A stretch of DNA of 9,625 bases from Caryophanales bacterium UBA3260 (GCA_002362595.1 DEUO01000053.1:545-10169); one strand, 5' to 3'; numbered from the stretch's first letter, positions 1-6,239 are shown. The notes: generated by a model not told the origin, from the sequence alone. Translations and numbers: made by a program.

Positions 1-213
1 ATACCATTTACTATTGAAAACATAAGATATATAAAGACAGCAGCTTATTTAATGATTGCAATTAAAATATTATCGGGTATAATTGGTTTATTATTTAATG
101 CAACGCTAAAAATAGAAATATTATTTTTATTTATTGTCATATATATTTTTCAATACAGACACGAAATACAATTAGATTCAAAAGGTAAAATATATGGTAA
201 TAAATCTAAATAA
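1..213 (+). CDS. C-terminal part of a DUF2975-like integral membrane protein (5' truncated by window)
   Basis: Frame 1 is open from the first base to TAA at 211-213, giving 70 residues with no start in view. The segment begins IPFTIENIRYIK, then has two hydrophobic stretches (about residues 13-33 and 38-53), and ends in a polar tail containing IFQYRHEIQLDSKGKIYG. The PFTxENxxxIKxxA opening and the IFxYxxEIQ-type ending resemble the C-terminal half of DUF2975 proteins, small four-helix membrane proteins of Bacillota whose biochemical role is unknown. Those genes are commonly followed by a small YozG-like Xre regulator, but here the next gene is a CHAP surface protein 14 bases downstream. The short gap suggests co-transcription. 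The family call rests on pattern memory over a fragment; a generic small membrane protein is the alternative. Confidence 0.55.
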   Translation: MPFTIENIRYIKTAAYLMIAIKILSGIIGLLFNATLKIEILFLFIVIYIFQYRHEIQLDSKGKIYGNKSK

Positions 214-227
214 AAGGAGTTATAATA

Positions 228-1493
228 ATGTTATTATTTATTCATTTTAAAAAGTATTTAAAATATAGAAAGTTTTTTTTGCTTCTTGTATTATTCTTTT
301 TAGGAATTTTAGAAGTAAATGCTGTTTCAAATCCATATAATAAAAATTTTAATGGACAAATAAACTGTACTTGGTTCGCTTGGCAGCAAGCTTATGATAA
401 AGCTGGAGTTGCTCTGCCAGGTTGGGGAAATGCGAATACTTGGTTTGAATCTGCTAAAAAGGCTGGCTATGAAACAGGTATGACTCCTAAAGTAAACTCT
501 ATAGTAGTCTGGAAGTGGAGTAGTTTTGGTCATGTTGGATATGTTGAACGAGTATATGGAGATAGTATTTATGTTTGGGATAGTGTACATCCAGATGGCT
601 GTCCAGCAGAAATGCCAGATTTATATAATTGTTGGGATAAGCATACTTTAGAAGAAGTAGACAATGGTGCATGCGATGGAGTTTCAACTGCACCTCATGG
701 CTGTTATAGTCATGCTACATATTGGCATAATCCTGGTGATTTAATTGGTTACATATATTTAGATAATGCACCTAAAAAACCAGTATCAAGCGGAACTTCA
801 AACCAAAATAAAGTAACACCTGCATCTGTAAAAAAATCTAATAATGCAAATTTAAGTAACATTAAGATTGATAATATAGAATTTGAATTTAAAAAAGATA
901 TTTTAGAATATAACCTAGAAGTAAAAAATAATGTAGAGAAAATAAATATAGATGCAACAACAGAACATAATAAAGCTAAAGTAGAAGGTAGTGGAGAACA
1001 AAACCTTGCTATTGGCGATAATACAATAGAATTAGTAGTAACCGCTGAAGATGGTACAAAACAAACATATATTATAAAAATTAAAAGAAAAGATAATAAT
1101 GCCTATTTAAATAACTTTACAATAAGTAATATAGATTTTGCATTTGCCAAAGATACATTTAAATATGAAATAGAAATTGCAAGAGACATCGAAACTATTA
1201 CGATAGATGGAACACCAGAAACTGAAACTTCAAAAGTAGAAGGATTGGGAATTTATGAGTTATCAGAAGAAGAAACAATTATAAACATAATAGTCACCGC
1301 CGAGGATGAAACAACAAAAACATATACTATAACTTTAAAAAAAGAACCTATAATAGAAAAAACAATATCTAAGAAAAAAAATGATATTTGGCCAATCATC
1401 GTAATTACTATTATAGTATTAATCATTATTATAGTTATAATTACTTATATTATAAAAAAAAGAAAGAGTGAAAAAAATGAAAAAAATATTTAA
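228..1493 (+). CDS. Secreted CHAP-domain amidase/peptidase with two cadherin-like beta-sandwich repeats and a C-terminal membrane anchor
   Basis: The protein has 421 residues. An AAAGGAG Shine-Dalgarno at 213-219 sits 8 bases before ATG 228. The N-terminus is basic (KKYLKYRK), followed by a hydrophobic core and VNA at 30-32, a plausible signal peptidase I site. A CHAP-like domain spans about 36-180: the putative nucleophile is Cys47 (INCTWFAW), the general base His102 (GHVGYVE), and Glu107 or Asp118 could orient the histidine. CHAP enzymes cleave peptidoglycan amide or peptide bonds outside the cell. Four further cysteines (125, 135, 149, 159) lie in an insertion after the catalytic core and could form two disulfides. 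Two repeats of about 81 residues follow (207-287 and 291-371), matching the cadherin-like b-sandwich pattern with VTAEDxTxxTYxIxxK endings. The C-terminus is a transmembrane helix (about 388-409) and a KKRKSEK tail, with no LPXTG. It probably remodels the wall while tethered to the membrane. The substrate bond cannot be read from sequence. Confidence 0.85.
   Translation: MLLFIHFKKYLKYRKFFLLLVLFFLGILEVNAVSNPYNKNFNGQINCTWFAWQQAYDKAGVALPGWGNANTWFESAKKAGYETGMTPKVNSIVVWKWSSFGHVGYVERVYGDSIYVWDSVHPDGCPAEMPDLYNCWDKHTLEEVDNGACDGVSTAPHGCYSHATYWHNPGDLIGYIYLDNAPKKPVSSGTSNQNKVTPASVKKSNNANLSNIKIDNIEFEFKKDILEYNLEVKNNVEKINIDATTEHNKAKVEGSGEQNLAIGDNTIELVVTAEDGTKQTYIIKIKRKDNNAYLNNFTISNIDFAFAKDTFKYEIEIARDIETITIDGTPETETSKVEGLGIYELSEEETIINIIVTAEDETTKTYTITLKKEPIIEKTISKKKNDIWPIIVITIIVLIIIIVIITYIIKKRKSEKNEKNI
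846..1340 (+). repeat. Two tandem cadherin-like beta-sandwich repeats encoded inside the CHAP gene
   Basis: The coding sequence for residues 207-287 and 291-371 of the CHAP protein forms two diverged copies of one domain of about 81 residues. Both copies start with NAxLxNxxIxNIxFxF and both carry a KVEGxG motif. They end VTAEDGTKQTYIIKIK and VTAEDETTKTYTITLK. The repeat is visible at protein level only; the DNA copies have diverged strongly, so this is an old duplication. Such domains usually act as spacers or adhesion modules on Bacillota surface proteins. Confidence 0.75.
1461..1468 (+). promoter_or_regulatory. Ribosome binding site that favours the ATG 1477 start of the second surface gene
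   Basis: AGAAAGAG at 1461-1468, inside the 3' end of the CHAP gene, lies 8 bases before ATG 1477. An in-frame GTG at 1468 is also possible, but it would overlap this Shine-Dalgarno-like sequence and would leave no spacer. ATG 1477 also gives the more typical signal-peptide beginning MKKIFNL. Confidence 0.55.
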
Positions 1494-2592
1494 TCTTGTA
1501 ATTTTATGTATAGCTTATTTTTTCTGCTTAACAAATGTTAAAGCTGATAATACATATTTTTTCTGGCATAATAGTATGGATAATGCATACACAACAAATT
1601 ATGATGGAATGATAACAACAGAAAGTGGAAAATATCAAAATGGAACAATAGAATCTTTAGGTGGTAACAATATTAAATTAAACAATTTCAACGCCTATGA
1701 TGTAATGGTTACTTCAGCTTCTACATGGAATTTAAATGGTATTAATACAATAAATGCTATTGAAGAAGGAGATAATAGCATAATTACCATAACAGGAGCA
1801 GGTTCATTAAAATTTAAAACAATTGGTTTATCTATGACTGACATGTTAGATACTAAAACAGCTAATTTAGAACAAAGAATAAAAAATTACTTAAAGGGTG
1901 ACTATAGTTTAAGTATTGAAGGTCAATATATTATTGCTAAATTAAATTTCCAAAAAGAAGAACAACCTATAAAAGAAGAAAAACCAATAAATAAAGAAGA
2001 TAATAAAAATCAAAATAAAGAAGAAAATACAAATAAAGAGCAAACGCCAGTAAAAGAAGAAGAGAATAAAATTGAAAACAAAAAAGAAATAAATTTTGAA
2101 AATAAAGAAAATGGAATAATTATTAATAGCTCTTCTAAAGTTCCTTCAAATACTATATTAATTGTTAAAGACTTAATATCAGATAAAAAAGAAGAAATAA
2201 CTAAAAAATTAAGTGGAAAAGAACAACCAAAATATATTTATGATTTAATATTATCAAATAATAATGAAGAAATAGAACCAGATAATGAAGTTGAAGTAAA
2301 AGTAAAATTAGAAGAATCTAATTATACCATATATTACTACAATGATAATAAAGAATTAGAAAAGATTTCTTCTGAATATAAAGACGGATATCTAATATTT
2401 AAAACAAATCATTTTAGTACTTATGTTATAACAGAACCAAAAGATATAAAAGAAAGTGAAAATAATAATTATATAGAATCTAAAAACAATAAGAATAATA
2501 AACCTTTAATAATATGCATTTGTATTTCCGTAGTTATCATAATTATCCTTATAATCCTTCTTATTATAAAAAGGAAAAAATTAAAACAATAA
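1477..2592 (+). CDS. Secreted, C-terminally membrane-anchored surface protein, function unknown
   Basis: With the ATG 1477 start the protein has 371 residues; an in-frame GTG at 1468 would add three. The gene overlaps the CHAP gene by 17 bases, so translational coupling is likely. A signal peptide covers residues 1-23 (VKA before D24); the cysteines in it do not form a lipobox. Residues 24-158 form a Gly/Asn-rich, beta-strand-like region. Its pattern of LNGINTI followed by IITITGAGSLKF resembles a turn of a carbohydrate-binding beta-helix, but this is only a resemblance. Residues 159-212 are a Lys/Glu/Asn-rich linker. Residues 213-318 form an Ig-like module ending TNHFSTYVI, a closing motif seen in many Bacillota surface proteins. 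A transmembrane helix (about 343-364) and an IKRKKLKQ tail anchor it, the same topology as the CHAP protein. It may scaffold or present the CHAP enzyme. No specific activity can be assigned. Confidence 0.75.
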   Translation: MKKIFNLVILCIAYFFCLTNVKADNTYFFWHNSMDNAYTTNYDGMITTESGKYQNGTIESLGGNNIKLNNFNAYDVMVTSASTWNLNGINTINAIEEGDNSIITITGAGSLKFKTIGLSMTDMLDTKTANLEQRIKNYLKGDYSLSIEGQYIIAKLNFQKEEQPIKEEKPINKEDNKNQNKEENTNKEQTPVKEEENKIENKKEINFENKENGIIINSSSKVPSNTILIVKDLISDKKEEITKKLSGKEQPKYIYDLILSNNNEEIEPDNEVEVKVKLEESNYTIYYYNDNKELEKISSEYKDGYLIFKTNHFSTYVITEPKDIKESENNNYIESKNNKNNKPLIICICISVVIIIILIILLIIKRKKLKQ

Positions 2593-2609
2593 AAATTATT
2601 CCTAGTATT

Positions 2610-2640
2610 AAAGCAAATTGATATAATTTGCTTTTCTTGT
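2610..2640 (+). terminator. Rho-independent terminator after the surface-protein operon
   Basis: AAAGCAAATT (2610-2619) pairs perfectly with AATTTGCTTT (2625-2634), giving a 10-bp stem with a 5-base loop (GATAT). A T-rich tail, TTCTTGT, follows. It lies 17 bases after the stop codon and separates the envelope cluster from the cation transporter gene. Confidence 0.85.
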
Positions 2641-2648
2641 GTTATAAT
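2618..2648 (+). promoter_or_regulatory. Probable promoter of the cation efflux gene, overlapping the terminator
   Basis: TATAAT at 2643-2648 is preceded by TG at 2640-2641, an extended -10. The best -35 is TTGATA at 2618-2623, which lies within the terminator hairpin at a rather long 19-base spacing. The predicted start near 2655 leaves a short leader before the ATG at 2686. Transcription therefore appears to restart immediately where the upstream operon ends. Confidence 0.6.
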
Positions 2649-2685
2649 TAAAGAGAAAAAGTAGTTTGAAAGAAGGAATGAATAT

Positions 2686-3570
2686 ATGAAAACAGAAAAA
2701 AATATTCTAATTGCATTTATATTAAATATTTCATTTTCCATTTTTGAATTTTTGGGAGGAATATTTACTAATTCCATAGCTATACTATCTGATTCAGTAC
2801 ATGACTTAGGAGATGCTTTATCAATTGGAATATCATATTTTTTAGAAAGAAAAAGTAAACAAAAACCAGATAATGAATATACTTATGGCTATGTAAGATA
2901 TTCAGTATTAGGTGGAGTTATTACTACAACAATTCTATTAGTAGGATCAATTATAGTTATTTTAAATGCTGCAAAAAGAATTTTTAATCCTGTTGAAGTT
3001 AAATATAATGGAATGATTCTATTTGCTATAGTAGGAGTGATTTTAAATTTTATAGCAGCATATGTTACTAGAGAAGGAGATTCAATAAATCAAAAAGCAG
3101 TAAATCTCCATATGCTTGAAGATGTTTTAGGATGGATAGTTGTTTTAATTGGTGCAATAATTATGAAATTTACTGATATAAAAATAATCGACCCAATAAT
3201 GAGTATCGGCGTTTCTATCTTTATCTTAATTAGTTCATTAAATAATTTAAAAAGTATATTAGATTTATTTTTAGAAAAAACGCCCAAAGATATTAATATT
3301 GATGAATTAAAAGAACATTTAAAAGAGATAAAAGGTGTTGATGATGTTCATCATATTCATGTATGGAGTATTGATGGTTTTAACAATTATGCAACAATGC
3401 ATATAGTAACAAAATCTAAAGATATAAAAAATATTAAAGAAAAAATAAGAGAAGAATTAAAAGAACATAATATTTGCCATGCCATATTAGAAACAGAAGA
3501 TGAAGTATGTCAAGATTCTGAATGCCACATTGAATTACATCATGAAGCACATCATCATCACCATCATTAA
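2686..3570 (+). CDS. Cation diffusion facilitator (CzcD/ZnT-like Zn(II)/H+ antiporter)
   Basis: The protein has 294 residues, normal for the family. AGAAGGA at 2671-2677 lies 8 bases before ATG 2686. The membrane part contains the hallmark intramembrane metal site as two HxxxD motifs: H39/D43 in helix 2 (SDSVHDLGDA) and H142/D146 in helix 5 (NLHMLEDVLG). This HD/HD arrangement is typical of zinc-selective members. The cytoplasmic domain from about residue 195 has the usual GVDDVHHIHVW motif (217-227), a dimerisation and metal-sensing element. The extreme C-terminus is unusually rich in ligands: Cys275, Cys280, His281, His285, His286 and a run of six histidines to the end. CDF proteins export zinc or related divalent ions using the proton gradient. 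No metal-responsive regulator is adjacent. Confidence 0.93.
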   Translation: MKTEKNILIAFILNISFSIFEFLGGIFTNSIAILSDSVHDLGDALSIGISYFLERKSKQKPDNEYTYGYVRYSVLGGVITTTILLVGSIIVILNAAKRIFNPVEVKYNGMILFAIVGVILNFIAAYVTREGDSINQKAVNLHMLEDVLGWIVVLIGAIIMKFTDIKIIDPIMSIGVSIFILISSLNNLKSILDLFLEKTPKDINIDELKEHLKEIKGVDDVHHIHVWSIDGFNNYATMHIVTKSKDIKNIKEKIREELKEHNICHAILETEDEVCQDSECHIELHHEAHHHHHH

Positions 3571-3655
3571 TATAAAAATGTTTAGTATAATAGATATAAA
3601 TTTATAGAAAAAATACAAATAAAGTATTTTAAAGAACATAAAGTATTAATATATA

Positions 3656-3686
3656 TTGACAAAAAATTAAAATAATATGTTACTGT
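3656..3686 (+). promoter_or_regulatory. Probable promoter of the tRNA-binding protein operon
   Basis: A perfect -35, TTGACA, lies at 3656-3661. The best -10 is TACTGT at 3681-3686, preceded by TGT (extended -10), at a 19-base spacing. The start would be near 3693, about 20 bases before ATG 3712, with AGAGGA as Shine-Dalgarno. The -10 is weak, so its exact position is uncertain. The 141-base gap before gene 3712 also holds a TATAAT at 3586-3591 with no -35, and a direct repeat AAAGTATT at 3621-3628 and 3640-3647. Confidence 0.5.
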
Positions 3687-3711
3687 ATATACAAAAGAAA
3701 AGAGGATTATT

Positions 3712-4119
3712 ATGGAAGAAAAAATAATAGAACAAGAAACAAATAATGAATTAAATATAGAAACAGAACCTTTATTTGAGGAATACGTTGATTTTGATAC
3801 ATTTAGTAAATCGGATTTTAGAGCAGTTAAAATTAAAGACTGTATAGCTGTACCAAAAAGTAAAAAATTATTACAATTTACTTTAGACGACGGAACAGGA
3901 AATGATAGAACTATTTTAAGTGGTATTCATGCCTATTATGAACCAGAGGACTTAATAGGTAAAACAGCCATAGCTATTTTAAATTTACCACCCCGTAATA
4001 TGATGGGAATAGATTCTTGCGGAATGTTAATATCTGCTGTTCATACAGAAAATGGTGAAGAAAAACTTCATTTATTACTAGTAGATGATGATATCCCTGC
4101 TGGTGCAAAATTATATTAA
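3712..4119 (+). CDS. Stand-alone tRNA-binding (EMAP/Trbp-type OB-fold) domain protein, MetRS beta-like
   Basis: The protein has 135 residues. After an acidic N-terminal stretch of about 24 residues, the rest matches the C-terminal tRNA-binding module of bacterial methionyl-tRNA synthetases. Visible elements are DFDTFSKSDFRAVKI, the core KKLLQFTLDDGTG, GIHAYYEPEDLIGK, the conserved NLPPRNMMGIDSCGM loop, and the ending DDDIPAGAKLY. The catalytic part of MetRS is absent, so this is a free-standing copy that may bind tRNA in trans or help a separately encoded synthetase. CsaA-type chaperones share the fold, but the PRxxMGxxSxGM loop fits the MetRS module better. The next gene starts 16 bases downstream, suggesting one transcript. 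Confidence 0.85.
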   Translation: MEEKIIEQETNNELNIETEPLFEEYVDFDTFSKSDFRAVKIKDCIAVPKSKKLLQFTLDDGTGNDRTILSGIHAYYEPEDLIGKTAIAILNLPPRNMMGIDSCGMLISAVHTENGEEKLHLLLVDDDIPAGAKLY

Positions 4120-4135
4120 TTAAAGGAAGTAGTAT

Positions 4136-4450
4136 ATGAAAATAATAACTGTATGTGGAAGTTTTAAATATTCAGATATAATGAATGAAATAACAGAAAA
4201 AATGGAATTAGCAGGTAATTGTATGTTGACTCCAATAAAGTTAACTAGACCAAATAAAGAATCTTATACTAAAGAAGAAGGTTTAATTATAGAACAAATG
4301 CATAAAGAAAAAATAAAAATTTCTGATGCTATATTAGTTGTTAATGTTGATAATTATATCGGAACAAGTACAAAAGAAGAAATAGAATATGCTAAATCTC
4401 TAAATAAAGAAATTATTTATTATACAGATTTAGAAAAAAATATTTTATAA
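4136..4450 (+). CDS. Small nucleoside 2-deoxyribosyltransferase-like (DUF4406-type) protein
   Basis: The protein has 104 residues. AAAGGAAG at 4122-4129 precedes ATG 4136. It has a Rossmann-like opening MKIITVCGSFKY, where the Gly-Ser turn recalls the nucleoside 2-deoxyribosyltransferase family. A middle helix (EEGLIIEQMHKEKI) follows, then SDAILVVNVDNYIG and GTSTKEEIEYAKS. The GxSTxxE element (G76, S78, T79, E82) matches the position of the catalytic glutamate in that superfamily. Family members transfer deoxyribose between bases or act as N-glycosidases on nucleotides. This short form has not been assigned a substrate, and a purely nucleotide-binding role is possible. It sits between the tRNA-binding protein and the phosphoesterase with gaps of 16 and 12 bases. 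Confidence 0.7.
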   Translation: MKIITVCGSFKYSDIMNEITEKMELAGNCMLTPIKLTRPNKESYTKEEGLIIEQMHKEKIKISDAILVVNVDNYIGTSTKEEIEYAKSLNKEIIYYTDLEKNIL

Positions 4451-4462
4451 AAGAATAAAACT

Positions 4463-5311
4463 ATGAAAAAGAAACCAATAATTGTAATTTCAATAGTAAC
4501 AATTATATTGATTTTATGCGGCATATATTTATATTATGAAAATACTAAATTACAAGTAAGTAATTACCAAATAGTTAATAAAAACATACCAAAATATTTT
4601 AATAACTATAAAATAATTCAAATATCTGATTTTCATAATACAAAATCAAAGAAGTTAAATAACGATTTAATTAAAGAAATAAAAAGTCAAAAACCAAATA
4701 TTATTGTTATAACTGGTGATTTAATCGATGCCAAGAAAACAGACATCGACGTCGCAATAAATTTTATAAAAGAAATTAATGAGATAGCACCGATATATTT
4801 CATTACAGGCAATCACGAAAATAGTACGAATGATTATTCACTTCTTAGAGAACAACTAGAAGAGAATAAAATAATAATTCTTGATAATGATATAGAAGTT
4901 CTAAAAATAAATGACTCAGAAATAAATTTAATAGGTGTAAGTGATCCAAGTATAATTCGTGATAGCTTTATTACCGATAATGAGATAATAAAAAGTGAAT
5001 TAAATAACATAGAATATAATAAAAATAATTATACAATTCTTTTATCACATCGTCCTGAACTATTTGATACTTATGTTGCAGAAAACTTAAATTTAGTTTT
5101 GACAGGCCATGCTCATGGTGGTCAGATAAGAATTCCATTTATAGGTGGATTAGTAGCTCCAAATCAAGGAATTTTACCAAAATATACAAGTGGAATGTTT
5201 GAAAGTAGTAAAACAACAATGATAGTAAGTAGAGGTATAGGAAATAGTATAATACCATTTAGAATAAATAATCGCCCAGAACTAGTTGTAATAACTCTAT
5301 CTTCAAAATAA
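4463..5311 (+). CDS. Membrane-anchored YkuE-like metallophosphoesterase
   Basis: The protein has 282 residues. An N-terminal transmembrane segment (about 6-25) follows KKK, and there is no obvious cleavage site, so the catalytic domain is probably anchored on the outer face. All calcineurin-like metal ligands are present: DFH (D56, H58), GDLID (D86), GNHE (N117, H118), H196 in LLSHRPE, and GHAHGGQ (H216, H218). The region IPFIGGLVAPNQG and the SRGIGNSIIPFRINNRPEL ending are characteristic of the YkuE/YaeI-type branch of dimetal phosphodiesterases. Members have been linked to lipid or wall-associated phosphoester cleavage, but the substrate here is not known. The Shine-Dalgarno is weak (AAGAA), so translation may depend on coupling with the gene ending 12 bases upstream. 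Confidence 0.88.
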   Translation: MKKKPIIVISIVTIILILCGIYLYYENTKLQVSNYQIVNKNIPKYFNNYKIIQISDFHNTKSKKLNNDLIKEIKSQKPNIIVITGDLIDAKKTDIDVAINFIKEINEIAPIYFITGNHENSTNDYSLLREQLEENKIIILDNDIEVLKINDSEINLIGVSDPSIIRDSFITDNEIIKSELNNIEYNKNNYTILLSHRPELFDTYVAENLNLVLTGHAHGGQIRIPFIGGLVAPNQGILPKYTSGMFESSKTTMIVSRGIGNSIIPFRINNRPELVVITLSSK

Positions 5312-5370
5312 TTTAATGTTGTTAATTGTAAATCATATCATAAATAAATATTTAAAGAGGTGTTAAGTAA

Positions 5371-6006
5371 ATGAACAAAAAAGGTATTATCTTTGACTTA
5401 GATGGAACATTATGGGAAGTAACAAATACTACTTATAAAAGTGTTAATGAAATAACTAAAAAGTATAACTTAAAAGAAGTAAGTATCGAAACTATTAAAA
5501 GTGTATTTGGTTGTAATAAAGTTGAATCAGCTCAAAAATATTTTCCTTATCTTAATATAAAAGAAGCATTAAAATTAAATGATGAAATATCAGCTATAAA
5601 TATTTGTAATTTAAAACAGTATGGTGGAAATGTTTATGAGAACTTAGAAGAAACATTACAGAAGTTAATAGATAGCTATGATTTATTTATTGTTAGTAAT
5701 ACAGATAATAAAGAATATATTGAGTCATTCTTAACTACCTCGAAATTAACAAAATATTTTACTGATTACTTAGCAGCTAGTGAATTAAATATCGCTAAAT
5801 CTGAAGCAATTCAAAAAATTATTGAAGAATATAACTTAAGTAAATCAGTTTATGTAGGAGATACAATAAAAGATCAAGAAGCATCAGAAAAAACTAATAT
5901 ACCTTTTATCCAAGCCACATACGGTTTTGGTGAAAATTTAAAGACAAAATATTCTATTGCTTCAATAAAAGAACTACCTTCATTAATAGATAATATATTT
6001 ATGTAA
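5371..6006 (+). CDS. HAD-family phosphatase (phosphoglycolate phosphatase-like)
   Basis: The protein has 211 residues. AAAGAGGTG at 5354-5362 lies 8 bases before ATG 5371. All four haloacid dehalogenase motifs are visible: FDLDGTLW (nucleophile D9, acid/base D11), IVSNTD (S109), K143 in IAKSEAI, and VGDTIKD (D164, D168). An alpha-helical cap occupies about residues 18-90, which is the C1 cap typical of the Gph/PGMB group. The enzyme should hydrolyse a small phosphorylated metabolite in the cytoplasm; HAD substrates are not predictable from sequence. No convincing terminator follows, so readthrough from this gene would meet the attenuator terminator at 6158-6195. Confidence 0.9.
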   Translation: MNKKGIIFDLDGTLWEVTNTTYKSVNEITKKYNLKEVSIETIKSVFGCNKVESAQKYFPYLNIKEALKLNDEISAINICNLKQYGGNVYENLEETLQKLIDSYDLFIVSNTDNKEYIESFLTTSKLTKYFTDYLAASELNIAKSEAIQKIIEEYNLSKSVYVGDTIKDQEASEKTNIPFIQATYGFGENLKTKYSIASIKELPSLIDNIFM

Positions 6007-6016
6007 AAGCCAAAAG

Positions 6017-6045
6017 TTGTCGCAATAAAACGTCTATGATATAAT
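6017..6045 (+). promoter_or_regulatory. Promoter of the ABC-F leader transcript
   Basis: TTGTCG (6017-6022) and TATAAT (6040-6045) are separated by 17 bases, and TGA at 6037-6039 makes an extended -10. Transcription should start near 6052, producing a leader RNA of about 230 bases before the ABC-F start codon. Confidence 0.75.
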
Positions 6046-6076
6046 GTCTACATGAAGGAAAGAATAGGTGAATTAA

Positions 6077-6124
6077 ATGTTTCAATATAATCAAAATAAA
6101 ATTTACATAAAAATTATGTTTTAG
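6077..6124 (+). CDS. 15-codon leader peptide ORF of the ABC-F attenuator
   Basis: ATG 6077 to TAG 6122-6124 encodes MFQYNQNKIYIKIMF. AGGTGA at 6066-6071 is a well-placed Shine-Dalgarno, with five bases between. The ORF starts about 25 bases after the predicted transcript start and its 3' end lies in the sequence that can pair with the terminator. That is where a regulatory leader ORF in ribosome-mediated attenuation is expected. Leader ORFs of this kind precede several erm, msr and other ABC-F resistance genes, where drug-stalled ribosomes change RNA folding. The peptide is probably functional as a stall sensor, not as a product. I do not recognise its sequence. A second, overlapping 12-codon frame (6052-6090) begins at the predicted transcript start but has no Shine-Dalgarno. 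Confidence 0.65.
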   Translation: MFQYNQNKIYIKIMF

Positions 6125-6181
6125 ATTGATTATTTTACTATGCCTTTTTTAATATTTAAACACTTTCTAATACATAATTTT
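6110..6181 (+). promoter_or_regulatory. Predicted antiterminator pairing between the leader ORF and the terminator
   Basis: Bases 6110-6125 (AAAATTATGTTTTAGA, the last codons and stop of the leader ORF) can pair with 6166-6181 (TCTAATACATAATTTT). The match is 15 of 16, with the single mismatch at 6120/6171. This pairing removes 6166-6170 from the terminator 5' arm and uses its loop, so it excludes the terminator. The 5' partner also has a local alternative, a 6-bp hairpin ACATAA-AAA-TTATGT at 6105-6119. A ribosome finishing the leader ORF would cover 6110-6125 and favour termination. One stalled near the first six codons would leave it free and favour readthrough. The complementarity is seen directly; the mechanism is inferred. 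Confidence 0.6.
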
Positions 6182-6195
6182 AGAAAGTGTTTTTT
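6158..6195 (+). terminator. Attenuator terminator upstream of the ABC-F gene
   Basis: AAACACTTTCTAA (6158-6170) pairs perfectly with TTAGAAAGTGTTT (6180-6192) as a 13-bp stem with a 9-base loop. The run of six T at 6190-6195 completes an intrinsic terminator. It lies between the leader ORF and the ABC-F gene and about 100 bases after the promoter, so it should prematurely end most leader transcripts unless the alternative fold forms. Confidence 0.85.
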
Positions 6196-6239
6196 AGTGT
6201 TTAGGGGTGAGAAGAGGAAAATATCAAGTAAATAAGTAT

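Noticed and set aside
327..590. Minus-strand open frame opposite the CHAP domain (also 499-693).
   Set aside because: No ribosome binding site, no recognisable domain, and it lies wholly opposite a well-supported gene; a shadow frame.
1468..1470. GTG start for the second surface gene, adding three residues.
   Set aside because: The only Shine-Dalgarno-like sequence overlaps this GTG, while ATG 1477 has correct spacing. It remains a minor alternative.
1477..1545. Lipoprotein signal in the second surface protein because of Cys11 and Cys17.
   Set aside because: Neither cysteine has a proper lipobox before it, and a signal peptidase I site (VKA) follows.
2469..2777. Minus-strand open frame spanning the terminator and the start of the transporter.
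   Set aside because: It crosses a terminator and promoter for the + strand and encodes only low-complexity Ile/Phe-rich sequence.
3090..3287. Minus-strand open frame inside the cation transporter gene.
   Set aside because: Shadow of a strongly supported gene with no independent signals.
3610..3630. AAAATAC/GTATTTT hairpin after the cation transporter as a terminator.
   Set aside because: The stem is seven weak, mostly A-T pairs with a 7-base loop, and no T tract follows the stem, so termination is not supported.
6140..6235. 31-codon frame starting ATGCCT and running through the attenuator terminator.
   Set aside because: No Shine-Dalgarno before it, and its middle is the terminator hairpin. 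Translation is unlikely, though ribosomes there would disrupt termination.
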